From the NCBI GenBank assembly GCA_963920635.1, contig OY987298.1:36859787-36923786 (forward strand): a stretch of 64,000 nucleotides of DNA, given 5' to 3'. The translations under genes and the position numbers were made by a program. The notes under the pieces are model-generated. The model was not told the origin of the DNA. It did no database searches and was given only the letters and a program-made list of their open reading frames with translations. How positions within the stretch are numbered: the stretch's first letter is position 1; every line of letters starts with the position of its first letter. Shown piece by piece: positions 1 through 11,577 of this stretch. Source of the DNA: Pseudeuparius sepicola. Lineage: Eukaryota; Arthropoda; Insecta; Coleoptera; Anthribidae.

Positions 1-887
1 CGCTGGTCGATGGGAATAAATTGTTTTTACACAAAATTGTTGCACTTCAGTTACTAAAGAAATGCACCAAGTTTCATTTAAATTGCATAACTTCTCTAGA
101 AGTTATCGCGATAAAGATGTTTTTCAAACTATACATTTATCACCCTGTAACTTTCTTATCATGCACTTTAGGACCTATATGTATAGGAAACTTTTTAGAA
201 ATACCCTGTATAAATATGAAAACGTAATTTTGCTACCACTATTACTGTTACAAAAATCAATTGTCTCTCCACAATTAATATTATAATGGATCTTTACCAA
301 CAACAATATTATTATTCAACTTTATGTTTGTTTTGTTCATTTAAAATAGTACTGTTCTGATGTAATAAAATAAACGGCAGCTAAATTAGTACCAAAATAG
401 CAAGCGCACCGTTAACGAACGATAAAATATTGGGTTGGTTCTAGGTACGTCTGGTTAGAACTGGCCTGGCCGACCATCCGTATTTGACATTGCAGTCGAG
501 CTTACTGTATCTAGCAACTATAAAGGTGGAAAATGAAATGAAACGATAAAGGTAATTTATTTCGTCGGGTTTGGTCAGGTTCTATCTAGTTATTAGGGGT
601 TTTATCGCGAATTGAAGCTACTGTTTGAAGAGTCCAAAGTATTTCATGAATTAAAACAAAACCTCACACAAACAAAAATATGTATGCACAGAGGTGTTAC
701 GTATAGGGAGTTTCAGCTTTTCACTCAACGATTCAATAATAACTGGGCAAGGGACAGTGATTTCAAATTGACGGTTAAAGCTAGGCAATACATTTAATTT
801 CATGTTGGTTGATATGTTGATATGTTATTGAGACCAGTGAAGTTATTTGCGATTGAAAGGGCTATCAATACCCGAACCCACAGCTAT
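1..887. other. no recognisable feature
   Basis: AT-rich sequence with only short chance ORFs. No splice-bounded coding segment, repeat pair or RNA gene was seen. Confidence 0.5.
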
Positions 888-1860
888 TTTCACTAGTAAT
901 TGCCCTAGTGCTTGAATTATTGCCGGACATTTTTCGAGTACACGAATTTTTTGAAAATTATCACGAGTCGCGTAGTGACTCAAAATTTTTGTTGAGTATT
1001 ATATTACAATGTCACATTTATAATAATCACATCTGTCAAAAAATTTCCGCTGTAATCACCTCCTGCTGCCTAGAGCAAGTGAGAATATTTCCGAAAATTT
1101 TTTGAGTTGCCATGACAACGAAGCAAAAAACGAGCCTCTGATTGGTCAAAAGAGGTAGGTATGGAATTTTCACTAGTAATCGCCCTAGGGCTTGAATTAA
1201 TGCCGGAAATTTTTCGAGTAGGTATACGAATTTTTTGAAAATTATCACAAGTCTCGTAGCGTAACGTGGGGGATTAGGTAAGAAAATTCCATACCTACCT
1301 TTTTTGACCAATCAGAGGCTCGTTTTCTGCTTCGTTGTCATGGCAATTCAAAAAATTTCCGGAAATAATCTCACTTACTCTAGGCAGCAGGAGGTGATTA
1401 CAGCGGAAATTTTTTTGACAAATGTCATTATTATAATGTGACATTGTAACAATTAGATTCCCGACAAAAATTTTGATAATAATTTCGTTTAATTTGCGTG
1501 TAGGTATGGAATTTTCTTACCGAATCCCCCACGTTCTTGAATTAATATCCGGAAATTTTTCTCTAACACGAATTTTCTTAAAAAATTCGTGTTAAAATTT
1601 CCGGCAAAAATTCAAGCACTAGGGCGATTACTAGTGAAAATTCCATACCTACACGTAAATTAAACGGAATTATTATCAAAGTATACATATGTTACAATGT
1701 CACATTATAGTAATGCCATTTGTCAAAAAAATTCCGATGTAATCACCTCCTGCTGCCTAGAGCAAGTGAGAATATTTCCGGAAATTTTTTGTGTTGCCAT
1801 GACAACGAAGCAAAAAACGAGCCTCTGATTGGTCAAAAAATGTAGGTATGGAATTTTCAG
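888..1860. repeat. cluster of inverted and direct copies of one repeat module
   Basis: One module, containing CACCTCCTGCTGCCTAGAGC, a GTTGCCATGACAAC palindrome and CTCTGATTGGTC, appears three times: plus at about 1058-1150, minus at about 1305-1410, plus at about 1741-1835. A second module (ACTAGTAATCGCCCTAGGGC with AATTTTTCGAGTA) recurs at about 888, 1168, 1530 and 1605 in both orientations. Copies differ by several substitutions. This is a foldback-like mobile or duplicated sequence. The 91-codon ORF crossing it on the minus strand is not a gene. Confidence 0.8.
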
Positions 1861-1947
1861 GGGTAATATAATAAATTAACTACCTACATGAATTATAAAT
1901 ATTTCCCCCCTTCCAAAATGTAATTTAAAAAATAAAAATAAAAAAAG

Positions 1948-2017
1948 CAGCCAGAACCGGGTTTGGAATTCAGGACCTCTCGCACGCAAAGCGAGAATCA
2001 TGCCCCTAGCAACGGCC
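1948..2017 (-). pseudogene. tRNA-Pro-like pseudogene or tRNA-derived SINE head
   Basis: Read on the minus strand, CCGTTGCTAGGGGCATGATT followed by CTCGCTTTGCGTGCGAGAGG closely resembles the D arm and anticodon arm of eukaryotic tRNA-Pro (normally TTTGGGTG in the loop; here TTTGCGTG). The T arm is degenerate (TTCCAA in place of TTCAAA) and the acceptor stem does not pair. A run of seven T follows, as at Pol III terminators. A functional tRNA is unlikely. Confidence 0.5.
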
Positions 2018-2059
2018 CTTTACCAGGGCCGTACCCCTAGCCCAGGTCATAGTTATCAT

Positions 2060-2967
2060 TAAAGGGCGGAATATATGCAAATTGCATATATAGGCATTTT
2101 TTGCATATTTTATTCAATTTCGCAAAGCATTGCATATTTCTGGAAAAACTATATTTTTGTGCATATTTGCATGTTTTTCCTATACTTATTTATAGATATA
2201 AGATATAACCAAGATTATGAGAGCCCAGGGACAATTCGCAGTGTGTGGTGCAAAGTCAAGAAATCCTGAAAAATGCGGATGTAGCTAACCAACTTGTTTT
2301 TATTAAAGTTAATTTTAGTTTTATACCAGATATTATTCTTTCATTAGAAAGTAGAAATTTAGGTTTAAACGAATCGATTGATTTTGTTCAAACATTTTCC
2401 GCTAAATGTAGAAAGGTTCCCGGTGATGTAGGTATTAAAGTTAAAAAAAAAATAGATGCTACGATGCTACTGTAGAAAAGAATGAAGGGTTCAAATCTTT
2501 ATTGGCAGTAAAGAGTATTTTTGATGGTAAATCATCCAACGAAGTTGCACCTACCTACCCAAATTAAAATATTGCCCTATTACATCGGCAGAAGCTTTTC
2601 TATAGGTATATAAACATATTTTTACCGACAGAAGACAAATATTTTTATTGGAAAACTTTGAAAAGTATTTAATCATAAATTCCTACTATACAATTTCAAA
2701 TTAGAATGTTTTTATAATTTTGCTTTAAAATACCTATAGTATTTTACGAGGTATTTTATGTATTTGTTTTCCTTTAATTTTTCTTAAAATAAACCTTTTC
2801 CCTAAAATCAGTTTTGGTGTTTTTTATGGTATTTGTACATGTAAAATAAATGCATATTATTGCATATTTGGCCAAATAAATGCATATTATTGCATATTTT
2901 AAACAAAAATGATGCATATATATGCGCATATTTCGATTGAAATTAAATGCATATATTCCGCCCTTTA
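2060..2967 (+). mobile_element. hAT-type element with TIR TAAAGGGCGGAATATATGCA
   Basis: The TIR TAAAGGGCGGAATATATGCA at 2060 is matched by its exact complement ending at 2967. Both ends are flanked by the 8-base direct repeat GTTATCAT (2052-2059 and 2968-2975), the signature of hAT insertion. The subterminal DNA repeats TGCATAT/ATATGCA many times on both sides, likely transposase-binding motifs. It carries only a C-terminal coding relic, so it is non-autonomous. Confidence 0.9.
2245..2560 (+). pseudogene. hAT transposase C-terminal relic (DUF659/CGBP1-like)
   Basis: The frame ANQLVFIKVNFSFIPDIILS, then LESRNLGLNESIDFVQTF and VPGDVGIKVKKKIDAT resembles the C-terminal segment shared by DUF659 hAT transposases and CGG-binding-protein-1-like genes (L-x-F-I-K-x-N-F...LE...PG-x-x-x-x-K-V). 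A tandem 8-base duplication, GATGCTAC twice at about 2455-2470, shifts the frame. The continuation EKNEGFKSLLAVKSIFDG lies in the next frame and stops at about 2567. The N-terminal BED finger and catalytic core are absent. Confidence 0.6.
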
Positions 2968-3187
2968 GTTATCATAAAGTCCATTTGACCTCTGTCATTT
3001 AGGTTGAGCTTTCGGTTCTGAATAATTATGTTTTTTGTGTTAATAGATATTTAACGATCAATGTGTTAACTGAAAACATATCTTCTAGTCCTATTTTAAA
3101 TTTGGTAATGTGAAGAAGTTATCGGGTTATCAGTTTTAGCTACCACAATATTGGTTTAGCGTAACTAGGACGTAACTAAGAGAGTAG

Positions 3188-3234
3188 GATTTCAGCGACA
3201 ATACCACTAAAATAGTGGTATTGTCGCTGAAATC
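3188..3234. repeat. perfect 22-bp-stem hairpin
   Basis: GATTTCAGCGACAATACCAC plus TA pairs exactly with its complement across a 3-base AAA loop. No gene or terminator context explains it. It may be the fused ends of a vanished TIR element. Confidence 0.9.
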
Positions 3235-3616
3235 ATCACCTGATTTGTAAATATTTCAAAAATTCAATGGTTCATTGGCAGGCGTTGAATTCTCAATGTG
3301 ATAGCATAGTCTATTCCATTCCCTATTTAAGTAAGTAGGCTTTGGTCAAAGTGCAAAAAATTTGCATGCACTGTAGGTACATACTTACCAACATACCTAA
3401 GCAAACACACGCTAATATTTAACAACAAACGCAAACAAGCGGCTAAACGCTGCGCTTCTAAACATACTATTTAATTCCTCTCTGCTCGTTGTTCGTTTCA
3501 AGATGAGCCGCGCTTTTTACAACGCTGTATGTAAATTTTCCGAGCAAACTCTTTTCTCGGCGCGTCTCCCAGCGACTAATTCTATAAATATAGATATGAA
3601 AAGGGTAAAGAAACTA

Positions 3617-3800
3617 CAGGGTGGCCCACCACGAGCTGCATCGATCTATATATGGAAAACTAAAAGTAGGAAAATTCTGAAAATTTGGCACCTCACCAAT
3701 GCGGATGGGCGCTGCTCAACTAAAATATTATGGTGAATCTGGCACTTCCGGTTATACCGGAAGTCGATATCAACTTTCTTAGCTCAAATGGAACACCCTG
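3617..3800. mobile_element. short CAGGGTG-ended TIR element
   Basis: The left end, TA/CAGGGTGGCCCACC, and the right end, GGAACACCCTG/TA, carry the CAGGGTG terminus and TA flanks seen repeatedly in this window. It is 184 bp with no coding capacity. The inner arms match poorly, so this may be a fragment or a degenerate copy. Confidence 0.45.
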
Positions 3801-4597
3801 TATATTATTGCATTTTTGGATTTTAGGCATCATTTTGGAACAAAAACATGCAACATGTCCTATGTCTAAATCGAACCGTTTTTGAGATATTTGCATTTTT
3901 CCGAAAAAAATGACAGGTGCAGACCTAAGGTCAATTAGCAATTTATACGAGGAAACCGCAAAATTTCAAAACGAATTTTTGGCATCGTGTAACAGAAGTC
4001 CTCACCTAGTGATCTCGAGAAGTAAATCCGTTCTTATACAGGGTGTTCACAAAATCTGAATAAAAATTACATTCAAAATGTGCTTAAATCTCGAAATTTT
4101 CAAATGGAAATCCCAATTTTTTTAATGGGATCTTATTCACCACTAAAAATGATGACAACTTTGTGCAAGGATTCCTATACCAAAATGCAGTAATTTTCGA
4201 TTAATTTACGAAAAACCCACTTTTCGCCCATAAAATGCGGGGTTTGCTTAACGCTTGGAAAATCATATTAGCCGTGGACGTTGAAAAGACAATCGCGGCT
4301 GAGGAAATGTCACTTGGTTAATAAATTATTGTCAACAATAATACCGGCGCGCTTAAATTACATAAACGAAGATTATGTATCGCACGTTCTTGATATTACT
4401 TTGTTGCATTCCCTGTATATATCTCGAGAAGTAGGTACCTTTTAATAGACCTGTCGAAAAATAAAAAATTCTCGCATCAAAACGATTATATGAAACCAAA
4501 GTATTATGGGTCAAAGAACGGTATTGCTTTTGCCGATTTTTGTCAATTTCGCAACATCACCCTAACACGAGGGCTTATTAGTCATAGAATTTAGTTT

Positions 4598-5604
4598 AAA
4601 AACTGCTAGAAAATTTAAAAAAAGGTTTTTTTCTATAAACACGCATCGAAATCCTAGCGGTTTTCGATATACAGGGTGTCAAAGTTCAATTTTGTTTTCA
4701 AGTTTTCTTTTCTTTTTCCGAAAGGAAGGCAAACATATTTGGTATAGTTTAGAAACTCATTAAATACTATAAATTAAAAATAATTCAGCCCATCTACTTC
4801 CACCAGTGTCGGAGAGACGGGGGCCAACCATCATATATTTTAATAAAAAAAATGGTACGCCACTGGAAAAGTAATTTTTTTGCCTTCACTAAGTTTTCCA
4901 ATCAATTAGAAGAAAAAACTATTCTTGACTTTTTTCGAAAATGTACCATTTTTGAAAAATTCACTTTTGTGCGTTTTAATTTTTAGCAGAAGAAAATCAA
5001 AGTAGGTCTAGGCTCTTGAAATTTTGCACACCTGGTGAGTTTTTAATTCCGGACAACTTTCCTTAATAACATTTGATCCTAAACCTACAAAAAGGTTTCT
5101 AGATTCAAAAAATCATGTGACCTGGGAATTAAGAAAAAGCTAATTTTTCGCGCCAGTAAAGGGGGCAGATAGGTCTTACGGCAAAATGTTATTAAGGAAA
5201 ATTACTTTGATTTTCTACTGCTAAAAAATTCAAACGCACAAAAGTGAATTTTTCAAAAACGGTACATTTTTCTAAAAAAAAGTCAAGAATAGTGTTTTTA
5301 GAATTGGAAAACTTAGTGAAGGCGTACCATTTTTTTTATTAAAAAGCATGATGCTATGACCCCCGTCTCTCCGGCACTGGTGGAAGTACATGGACTGAAT
5401 TATTTTTAATGTATAGTATTTAATGAGTGTCTAAACTATACGAAATATGTTTGCCTTAACCGTCTTCCTTTAGGAATGTTAAAAGAAAACTTGAAAAAAA
5501 AATTGAACTTTGGCGCCCTGTATATCGAAAACCGCCAGGATTTTGATACAAGTTTATATGAAAAAATCTCCTTTTTTGAATTTTTTTAGCAGTTTTTAAA
5601 GTAT
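4598..5604. repeat. long foldback repeat, arms about 405 bp
   Basis: The left arm (about 4598-5003) and right arm (about 5200-5604) are inverted copies with scattered differences. Shared blocks include AAAACTGCTAG, GGTTTTCGATATACAGGG, TTCACTTTTGTGCGTTT and CTTTGATTTTCT. TACAGGGTG motifs lie inside the arms rather than at their ends, so an older element was probably captured. No coding sequence is seen. Confidence 0.85.
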
Positions 5605-6001
5605 TGCTGATAAAGTTTGGACCATCATGTATATTTAGTTATCTCCCACAATGACTCTGCTATACATATATTTTCTAGGTGATATAAATGGACTTCTTTA
5701 GGAGGAAAAGTCGCTAAGTAAGTGAAGTGTGTCATAAGTTTTTTTGTGAATAAGTTGCTCACTGTAAATGTCAGTAAAACTAAAATATTATATCTCATTT
5801 TCATCATAATTATGCAAATTCTCGTCCTGAATATGAAAATATTAGATTAAAAATTATTAAAGCAAATCAGTATTTATCTCTTTTTCTTGTAATTATCTCC
5901 AAAAACTTAGGCGGACTGAAGATATTAGTCCATATGTATAAGATGCTTGTCCTTCAACAAACGGTCTAGTCGGTTTGCAAAAGGACTAGTCCATTTATAT
6001 A

Positions 6002-6488
6002 CAGGGTGTTTCATTTTGATCTGGAACACCCCTGTAAAATTTGAACTGGCTTACGGATTTTAACGAAATTTTTGTATACAGGGCCCTCCTAGACGCACTT
6101 ATCAAACATTTTTCAATGACCATACGATTATCCAGGGCCGGATTAAAATTTTTTTTTACCCAAAATTTCGAGTTAAGGTATCAGATTTTTTTATCGGAAA
6201 TCTGATAACCTGGCGTTAATCAGCGCCCCTGAAAACTCCCAGATTCCAAATTTCAAGAAATTATTCCCACGAATTATACTTTTTACACTGCATCACAATT
6301 GCAAAAAATCAAAATTTCAATTTGAGTTCAGCTATTAAGGTGGCTATGAAAACAAGTGAAAATGGCAAAAAGAGGTGCACAGGGGACAATAGTAATAAAG
6401 CTGATCGGAAACTGTACTCGGTTTCGTTAAAATCCGTAAGCCAGTTCAAATTTTACAGGGGTGTTCCAGATCAAAATGAGACACCCTG
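6002..6488. mobile_element. CAGGGTG TIR element with about 67-bp near-perfect TIRs
   Basis: The TIR CAGGGTGTTTCATTTTGATC runs on through GGAACACCCCTGTAAAATTT and CTTACGGATTTTAACGAAA, and is matched in inverse at 6422-6488. TA flanks both ends (6000-6001 and 6489-6490). It is 487 bp, non-autonomous, with Tc1/mariner-like ends. The 90-codon ORF spanning the right arm is a by-product. Confidence 0.85.
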
Positions 6489-6892
6489 TAGATACGGTTT
6501 ATCTGCAACTGGACCATACAGAATGTATATGCAATGTTTTCCGGCCGGTTTCGACCGTCCGCCATTTCTGAATTACCCTTTCTTTTTTATATAGCCCCAT
6601 CAAAGAAGGACATTACTTCTTTGTGGTACATAGTATTTTGAAGGAAAAAAGGTAATTATTTAGTATAGTGTATAGGTACCGTATGTGGTTACAGTATTCT
6701 GTATACTTTAAGAAACGCTGAAAATCGATTTCTGTAGAATCGAAAAATACGAGTCTTACAAAAACGTTTTATGTAGCTATTGGTATTTCCTACATTATCT
6801 AGTGACCGCTACCAAAGTCTAGAATCAGCTATCGGCCGTGTAAAATTCTTTGAGAAGCTTTTAGGAATTCTCTTATTCGTTTGGCGACTAAC

Positions 6893-7135
6893 CAGCCTGG
6901 CGTCGCTGAGCCTGGTCAGTTCGTCTGTGAACGTGTGGAAGAACTGGCACTGCACCACGTAGTCACTGTCCGTGATGGTCATCGTGTGGACCAGCAGGAA
7001 CACCCTGCCCTCCATGGCGCCGGTGGCGATCTCAGATCAGCGCGACGCAGTTCCTTCCGTGGCAGAAGTACACGCCGAGCAGCGCCAGGTGTCTTCTCTT
7101 CGTGGCCCTCACCGCCAGCCGAAAATTGTCGTCAT
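6893..7135 (-). pseudogene. GC-rich exon with a one-base frameshift, unidentified protein
   Basis: On the minus strand a good acceptor (CTCTCCGCGCCCCGCAG) and a donor (GGCTG/GTTAGT) bound 243 bases with strong G/C third-position bias. The first part reads DDDNFRLAVRATKRRHLALL then GVYFCHGRNCVAL. The second part, in another frame, reads SEIATGAMEGRVFLLVHTMT then ITDSDYVVQCQFFHTFTDEL. Dropping one A near 7045 would join them, so this is either a slightly decayed exon or an assembly error in a live gene. I do not recognise the protein. The opposite-strand 125-codon ORF here is a shadow: the codon bias favours the minus strand. Confidence 0.5.
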
Positions 7136-8012
7136 CTGCGGGGCGCGGAGAGATTGTTTAATATGGCGCGAGCGTACCTAACGATTTTCCTGAACATTCG
7201 ACTACCCCCCCAAACGCCGAAGGCGAAATTACCAATTTCTGAGATTATATGTAAGTAAAGTATAATAATATGATATGTAAGTAACCTTGCCTTTCGTCGC
7301 TGCTGAAATACATGCAAGACGCAGTGCAGTCTGCGGGAGATAATCGTGAAGTCGACGGGAAAGGAGCGCTTCCTGTGCAGCAAGCCTCTAAGTCGACAAG
7401 ATCAAAGCGCCGCCGCCAAGAGACAATTCTAATCAGCTTCTAATCCAATTGGTGTTAAGAACAGTTTATAATGTTGGGTTGCGTCAGAGCACGTTTGACC
7501 AGACTTTGCTAAAATTAGCATTTTCCTTATCTTTTTGAGAGATTTTTTGAGCTGGACTTTCTTTTGGTTATTAACAATGATTTTCTACGTTCCTTTATTC
7601 ACTAATTCAGCAAAAACTAAGTAAACTCCATCCCCTTTTAAAACATACTATTAATTAGTAAGATTAGGTACATACCTAATAAGCATAATAGATTTCTTAG
7701 GGAGAGTTTGTGATTGTAGAATATGTAATTCTATGCACCCTCCGACCATAGCAATATTTATAAGTAGGCAAAAGCTTTGTCAAAAGGTACCAGATTCAAT
7801 TGGTTCAAATAAAAAAAAACTAGTCAATCCTTATGATAGATTGTTTTGCTTATACTTATACGCCAAGGTAAAAACTAGGTACATATTTCTAACTGATCTG
7901 TTTTTAAACAATTCTCTATGAGTCATGAGTCAAATCGCATGGCAAACTCTTTATAAATTGGATAGAAAGGACTAGTTCATTGGGCGCGCACCCTGATTTC
8001 TAGCACATATCT

Positions 8013-9192
8013 GCAGGGTGGCCCATTTGAAATGGAAACACCCCCGTAAATTTTTTACTTTCCATCCGATTTTAGCCGGTCTTTTTCTGAAGATAGGTAT
8101 TTTTTTTACTTTGGTGCAAAATTTCAGGTTTCAAGGCCTACTACGAATTTTTTTTAGTAAAAAATGAAGAAAATCTTTTTGCGATTTTTTAGTCAAAATC
8201 TGACACCACAGCGTTAGGACATCCTATAACCCCCTTACACCAAATTTGGAAGAAAAATATACAGGGTGTTCCATTCTGCAGGGGGTCAAAGTTGAGCAAA
8301 ATAAGAATTTTGGAGAGTCAAGCGTGCCATGGAATCCCGTCAAAACAGATGAATGATCAACAAAACTACTCAAAGTGTTGGTGTGCAAAGATTCAATACA
8401 AAAATGTACAGGGTCTTTTTCTCTGGGCCATCTCAAAATGCTGCATTTTTATTAAACTTTATACTCTTACTGGTCAGGAGTGCTCTGGAATTATTGAAAA
8501 AATTTTAATAAGCACAAAAGTAATCTATTTCTTTACATAATACTAACCAATAAATAAAAAACAATTTAAATTATTGGACTTTTCTCAATAAAGTCACTGT
8601 CTAAAATGATACATTTTCTGTGCGTTTCCTGTTGTGGCACACCACACACCAGCCACCTTAACTCATATGGACTTACTGACTCTCAGGCTTACGGTTTTTT
8701 AGACTTAGTTCCTTTATAGTGTCTGGGGCGGTTTTGATATACTTACTCGATTTTTGACCCCAAAAATTATTCATTTTGAGATGGCACAAAGAAAGACACC
8801 CTTTACATTTTCTATTGGATTTTTACACAACAACACTTTGAGTAGTCCTGTTGACCATTCAACTGTTTTAAGGGGATTCCATGGCACACTTGACTTGCTA
8901 GATGCCTTTCAAATTCCTATTTTGCTCAACTTTGACACCCTGCAAAATGGAACTCCCTGTATATTTTTTGTTCAAATTTGGTATGTGGGGGTTTTGGGAT
9001 GTCCTGATTAACACTGAGGTGTCAGATTTTAAATAAAAAAATCGGAAAGAAGTTCGTAGTAGGCCTTGAAAATGGAGATTAAGACCTGAAATTGTACACC
9101 AAAGTAGTTTTTTTGTGACCTATCTTTAGAAAAAACCTGGCTAAAATCGGATGAAAAATAAAAATTTTACAGGTGTGCTTCCATTTCAAATA
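8013..9192. mobile_element. foldback element with about 425-bp arms
   Basis: The left arm 8013-8436 and right arm about 8755-9192 are inverted copies. The left end CAGGGTGGCCCATTTGAAAT resembles the Tc1/mariner TIR at 21742 (CAGTGTGACCCATTTG). The right end stops at CATTTCAAAT and lacks the terminal CAGGGTG complement, so the copy is truncated there. ORFs in the two arms give similar peptides because they are the same repeat read twice. Confidence 0.8.
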
Positions 9193-10747
9193 TATAGATA
9201 TATAGTATATAGATTCTTATATAGATGTGTGTTACTAGAATGAGACGAAGTTGTTCTAATCTTTTAGTCCTAATTGTCAAAGCAACTGCCTAAAATCTGG
9301 TCTGAAATTTAGGGAAATTGGAAATTGGGCAGACTTGGATTAGAAGGACACCTCAATTTAATATAACCTTTAATTCAATTATTTGATTATTGAAAATGTT
9401 ATACCTAGATAAAAAAAAACTGCTAGTGATCTGCTAAATACTTTTTCAGTTACGATAGATAATTTCAATGGAAAATCGCGGTAATCTGTATGAAAATTAA
9501 TGATCGAGCTTGGAATCAAGGTTTAAATTGCAATTAAGTCCGATGACGATGTTCCAATCCATGCACAATTATTCCTTGCTATTTTTCAAATGGAACAGGA
9601 TCAAAACACTCGGTTTCCACAATTAGTTCAACACATCATATTATTCTATTCACAATATTAGAGAAATGTTATAATTAGGTCAGGTACCTAATAAATATGG
9701 GTGCAAATTGAATATTTGCACGGATATTCATCTATCCATCAAATGAATGGATTGATGTTTTCCAACTACAAAATTAAATCCCAGTTCTATTGATATAAGG
9801 TATCAACTCGGTTAACAATATTTATCAACAACCAAGTACCAGATTGAGTTTTAGATATTATTAAGTAATTAATAATAATACTATGTGTATTTATTTTACA
9901 AAATATTGCAATCTAGAGTATAATAATTGTAAAGATAGGTAGAAACCTCGACATATTCGAAAGATTATTTAGGTATCTGGTAAAGATGGGCAACCGTATC
10001 CGTAATAGTAAAAATATTTCCTGTAACAGTAAAGTACCGATTTGTTTAACATATTATATTGTGTCGCAATACGAAGTGGCCATCGACCTTTTTATCCAAA
10101 GTTAAGTATCTCAGATAGCTGGTTATTTTCCTGGAGTTTTTTTTTTTTGGGATACAAGAAATCCATTACGGACACGAACCTAAATGGAATATTCAGTCAA
10201 AGTTAGTGTGCGAGTCTCCCAATACGAGCATACGAGAGATAGATCGAGTATTCCTTATCATTCCTTGGAAAAAGATGTTTGGCCTGGGTGTGAGGTCAGC
10301 CGTTTGAAGAAGCCTTGGCCTCGAAGTCGAAAGGGAAGTGTGGAGTTTGCCTAGAAAGAGATTAGGCGGTTGGGTTGATTTTGGGAAACGGGGAAAAATT
10401 CTAGGTTATTTAGTCACAGAGTGAATCGGGGTCGTTTGTGGCTACCTATGCATACCTATTGTGGTCGGGATCGTAAGCTATTGCAAATCTGAGAAGGAGG
10501 TTAGGATGAGTTTCCGAAAGACGTCGAGGAAAAGGATATTGAAATCAGGGTGAATACGGTGATTGACGATCTTCATTGTTCCGAAGACTTTTGTTTTGTA
10601 TGCTGGAATTCTCTCCCTTTCTCTGAAGCCAGGACGGGAGTCAGGATGAAAGTCAAACATTATTCTATAGATTCAAATTCTGTACTTAAATTTAATTTAC
10701 TTTTTTATTTGTATATTGAGCTTGGAATGTAAGTATAAATAATGACG
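9193..10747. other. no gene recognised
   Basis: About 10.17-10.64 kb is somewhat GC-richer, with small ORFs on both strands, but shows neither splice-bounded frames nor family motifs. The remainder is AT-rich filler. Confidence 0.4.
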
Positions 10748-10982
10748 AAAAGGAGTAAAACTTACAGTCTCAGCTTCACAAACACAGTTTATATTGAACT
10801 GTACATAATAATATGTTTCAAACCACCCAGGGGGTCATCTTCAGCAGTATAACATTATAAAATTAACATTGAAGCTAGAAAAAATTTTAAATTAGGTAGG
10901 ACACTTATTTGGGTTGAAACATATGTACAGTTAAATATAAACTGTGTTTGTGGAGCTGAGACTGTAAGTTTTACCCCTTTTT
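10748..10982. mobile_element. TIR element, about 70-bp TIRs
   Basis: AAAAGGAGTAAAACTTACAG, continuing TCTCAGCTTCACAAACACAG, is inverted at the right end (CTGTGTTTGTGGAGCTGAGA, then CTGTAAGTTTTACCCCTTTT). It is 235 bp with a non-coding centre. No clear target duplication is seen. Confidence 0.8.
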
Positions 10983-11441
10983 AGTCGTATATTCACTACT
11001 CCACTCCAAGACATGGACCATTTCCTTCCTCAGTTTATGTAAATAAAGTTTGAACTAGATGATAATGTAAAAAGAACAAGTTTAATAATAAATGGATAAA
11101 TGAATTGGATTAAATGTTTCGATATAAACCCCGAAATCCTGCTGTACCAATAACATGGTATGGGTTGAGGTAAAGAGATACTCTACTAGATTAGATGCCA
11201 CTGACTGAGCTAGTGTGGGAGTACATTTGCTACGTCCTAAATACTATGCAAGATTTAATATTATTATAAACATAAGTACATAAAAATACAAATGTTTCCG
11301 AATATCCTGTAGAGAATGTAAGTACCTAATTTAAACTGGAAAAAATAAATGGTTCGCTTTTTAACCTCGGCAGAAGGGGCAACCGAAATAAATTCAGGAA
11401 AACCGTAGGTGTGCTCTCAACATAAACACTTCGAGTTTTAC

Positions 11442-11577
11442 CTAACGTAGTGCCCCGGCTGGCGTAGCAGGTGAGCATTCTGCGTCGCATCAACGCTTGC
11501 TGGGTACCCTCCGGCAACCTCGCTGACCATCCCTGTGTGCGCCGCGCCGTTCTAACCATAAGTTTTTCGCGCAGCAA
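11442..11577 (-). CDS. candidate first coding exon in a CpG-rich patch
   Basis: A minus-strand ATG at 11577 opens MLREKLMVRTARRTQGWSA, rich in Arg codons with G/C third bases, and runs to TTAG/GTAAAA, a possible donor. The DNA from about 11.4 to 12.1 kb is unusually CpG-rich for this window, as at an insect promoter or first exon. No family is recognised. If real, the exon at 6893-7135 on the same strand could belong to the same gene. Confidence 0.25.

Noticed and set aside
6881..7258. 125-codon plus-strand ORF
   Set aside because: Codon third-position bias and splice borders support the minus strand; this frame crosses the acceptor and continues into AT-rich intron.
7306..7449. Plus-strand frame ending KRRRQETILISF, resembling a PIP-box-like tail of a CDK inhibitor
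   Set aside because: Short, lacks the paired aromatic residues of the motif, and no upstream inhibitor domain or convincing exon border is visible.
8224..9011. Two similar ORFs (70 and 85 codons) on opposite strands
   Set aside because: They are the two arms of one foldback repeat and share frame only by inverted duplication.
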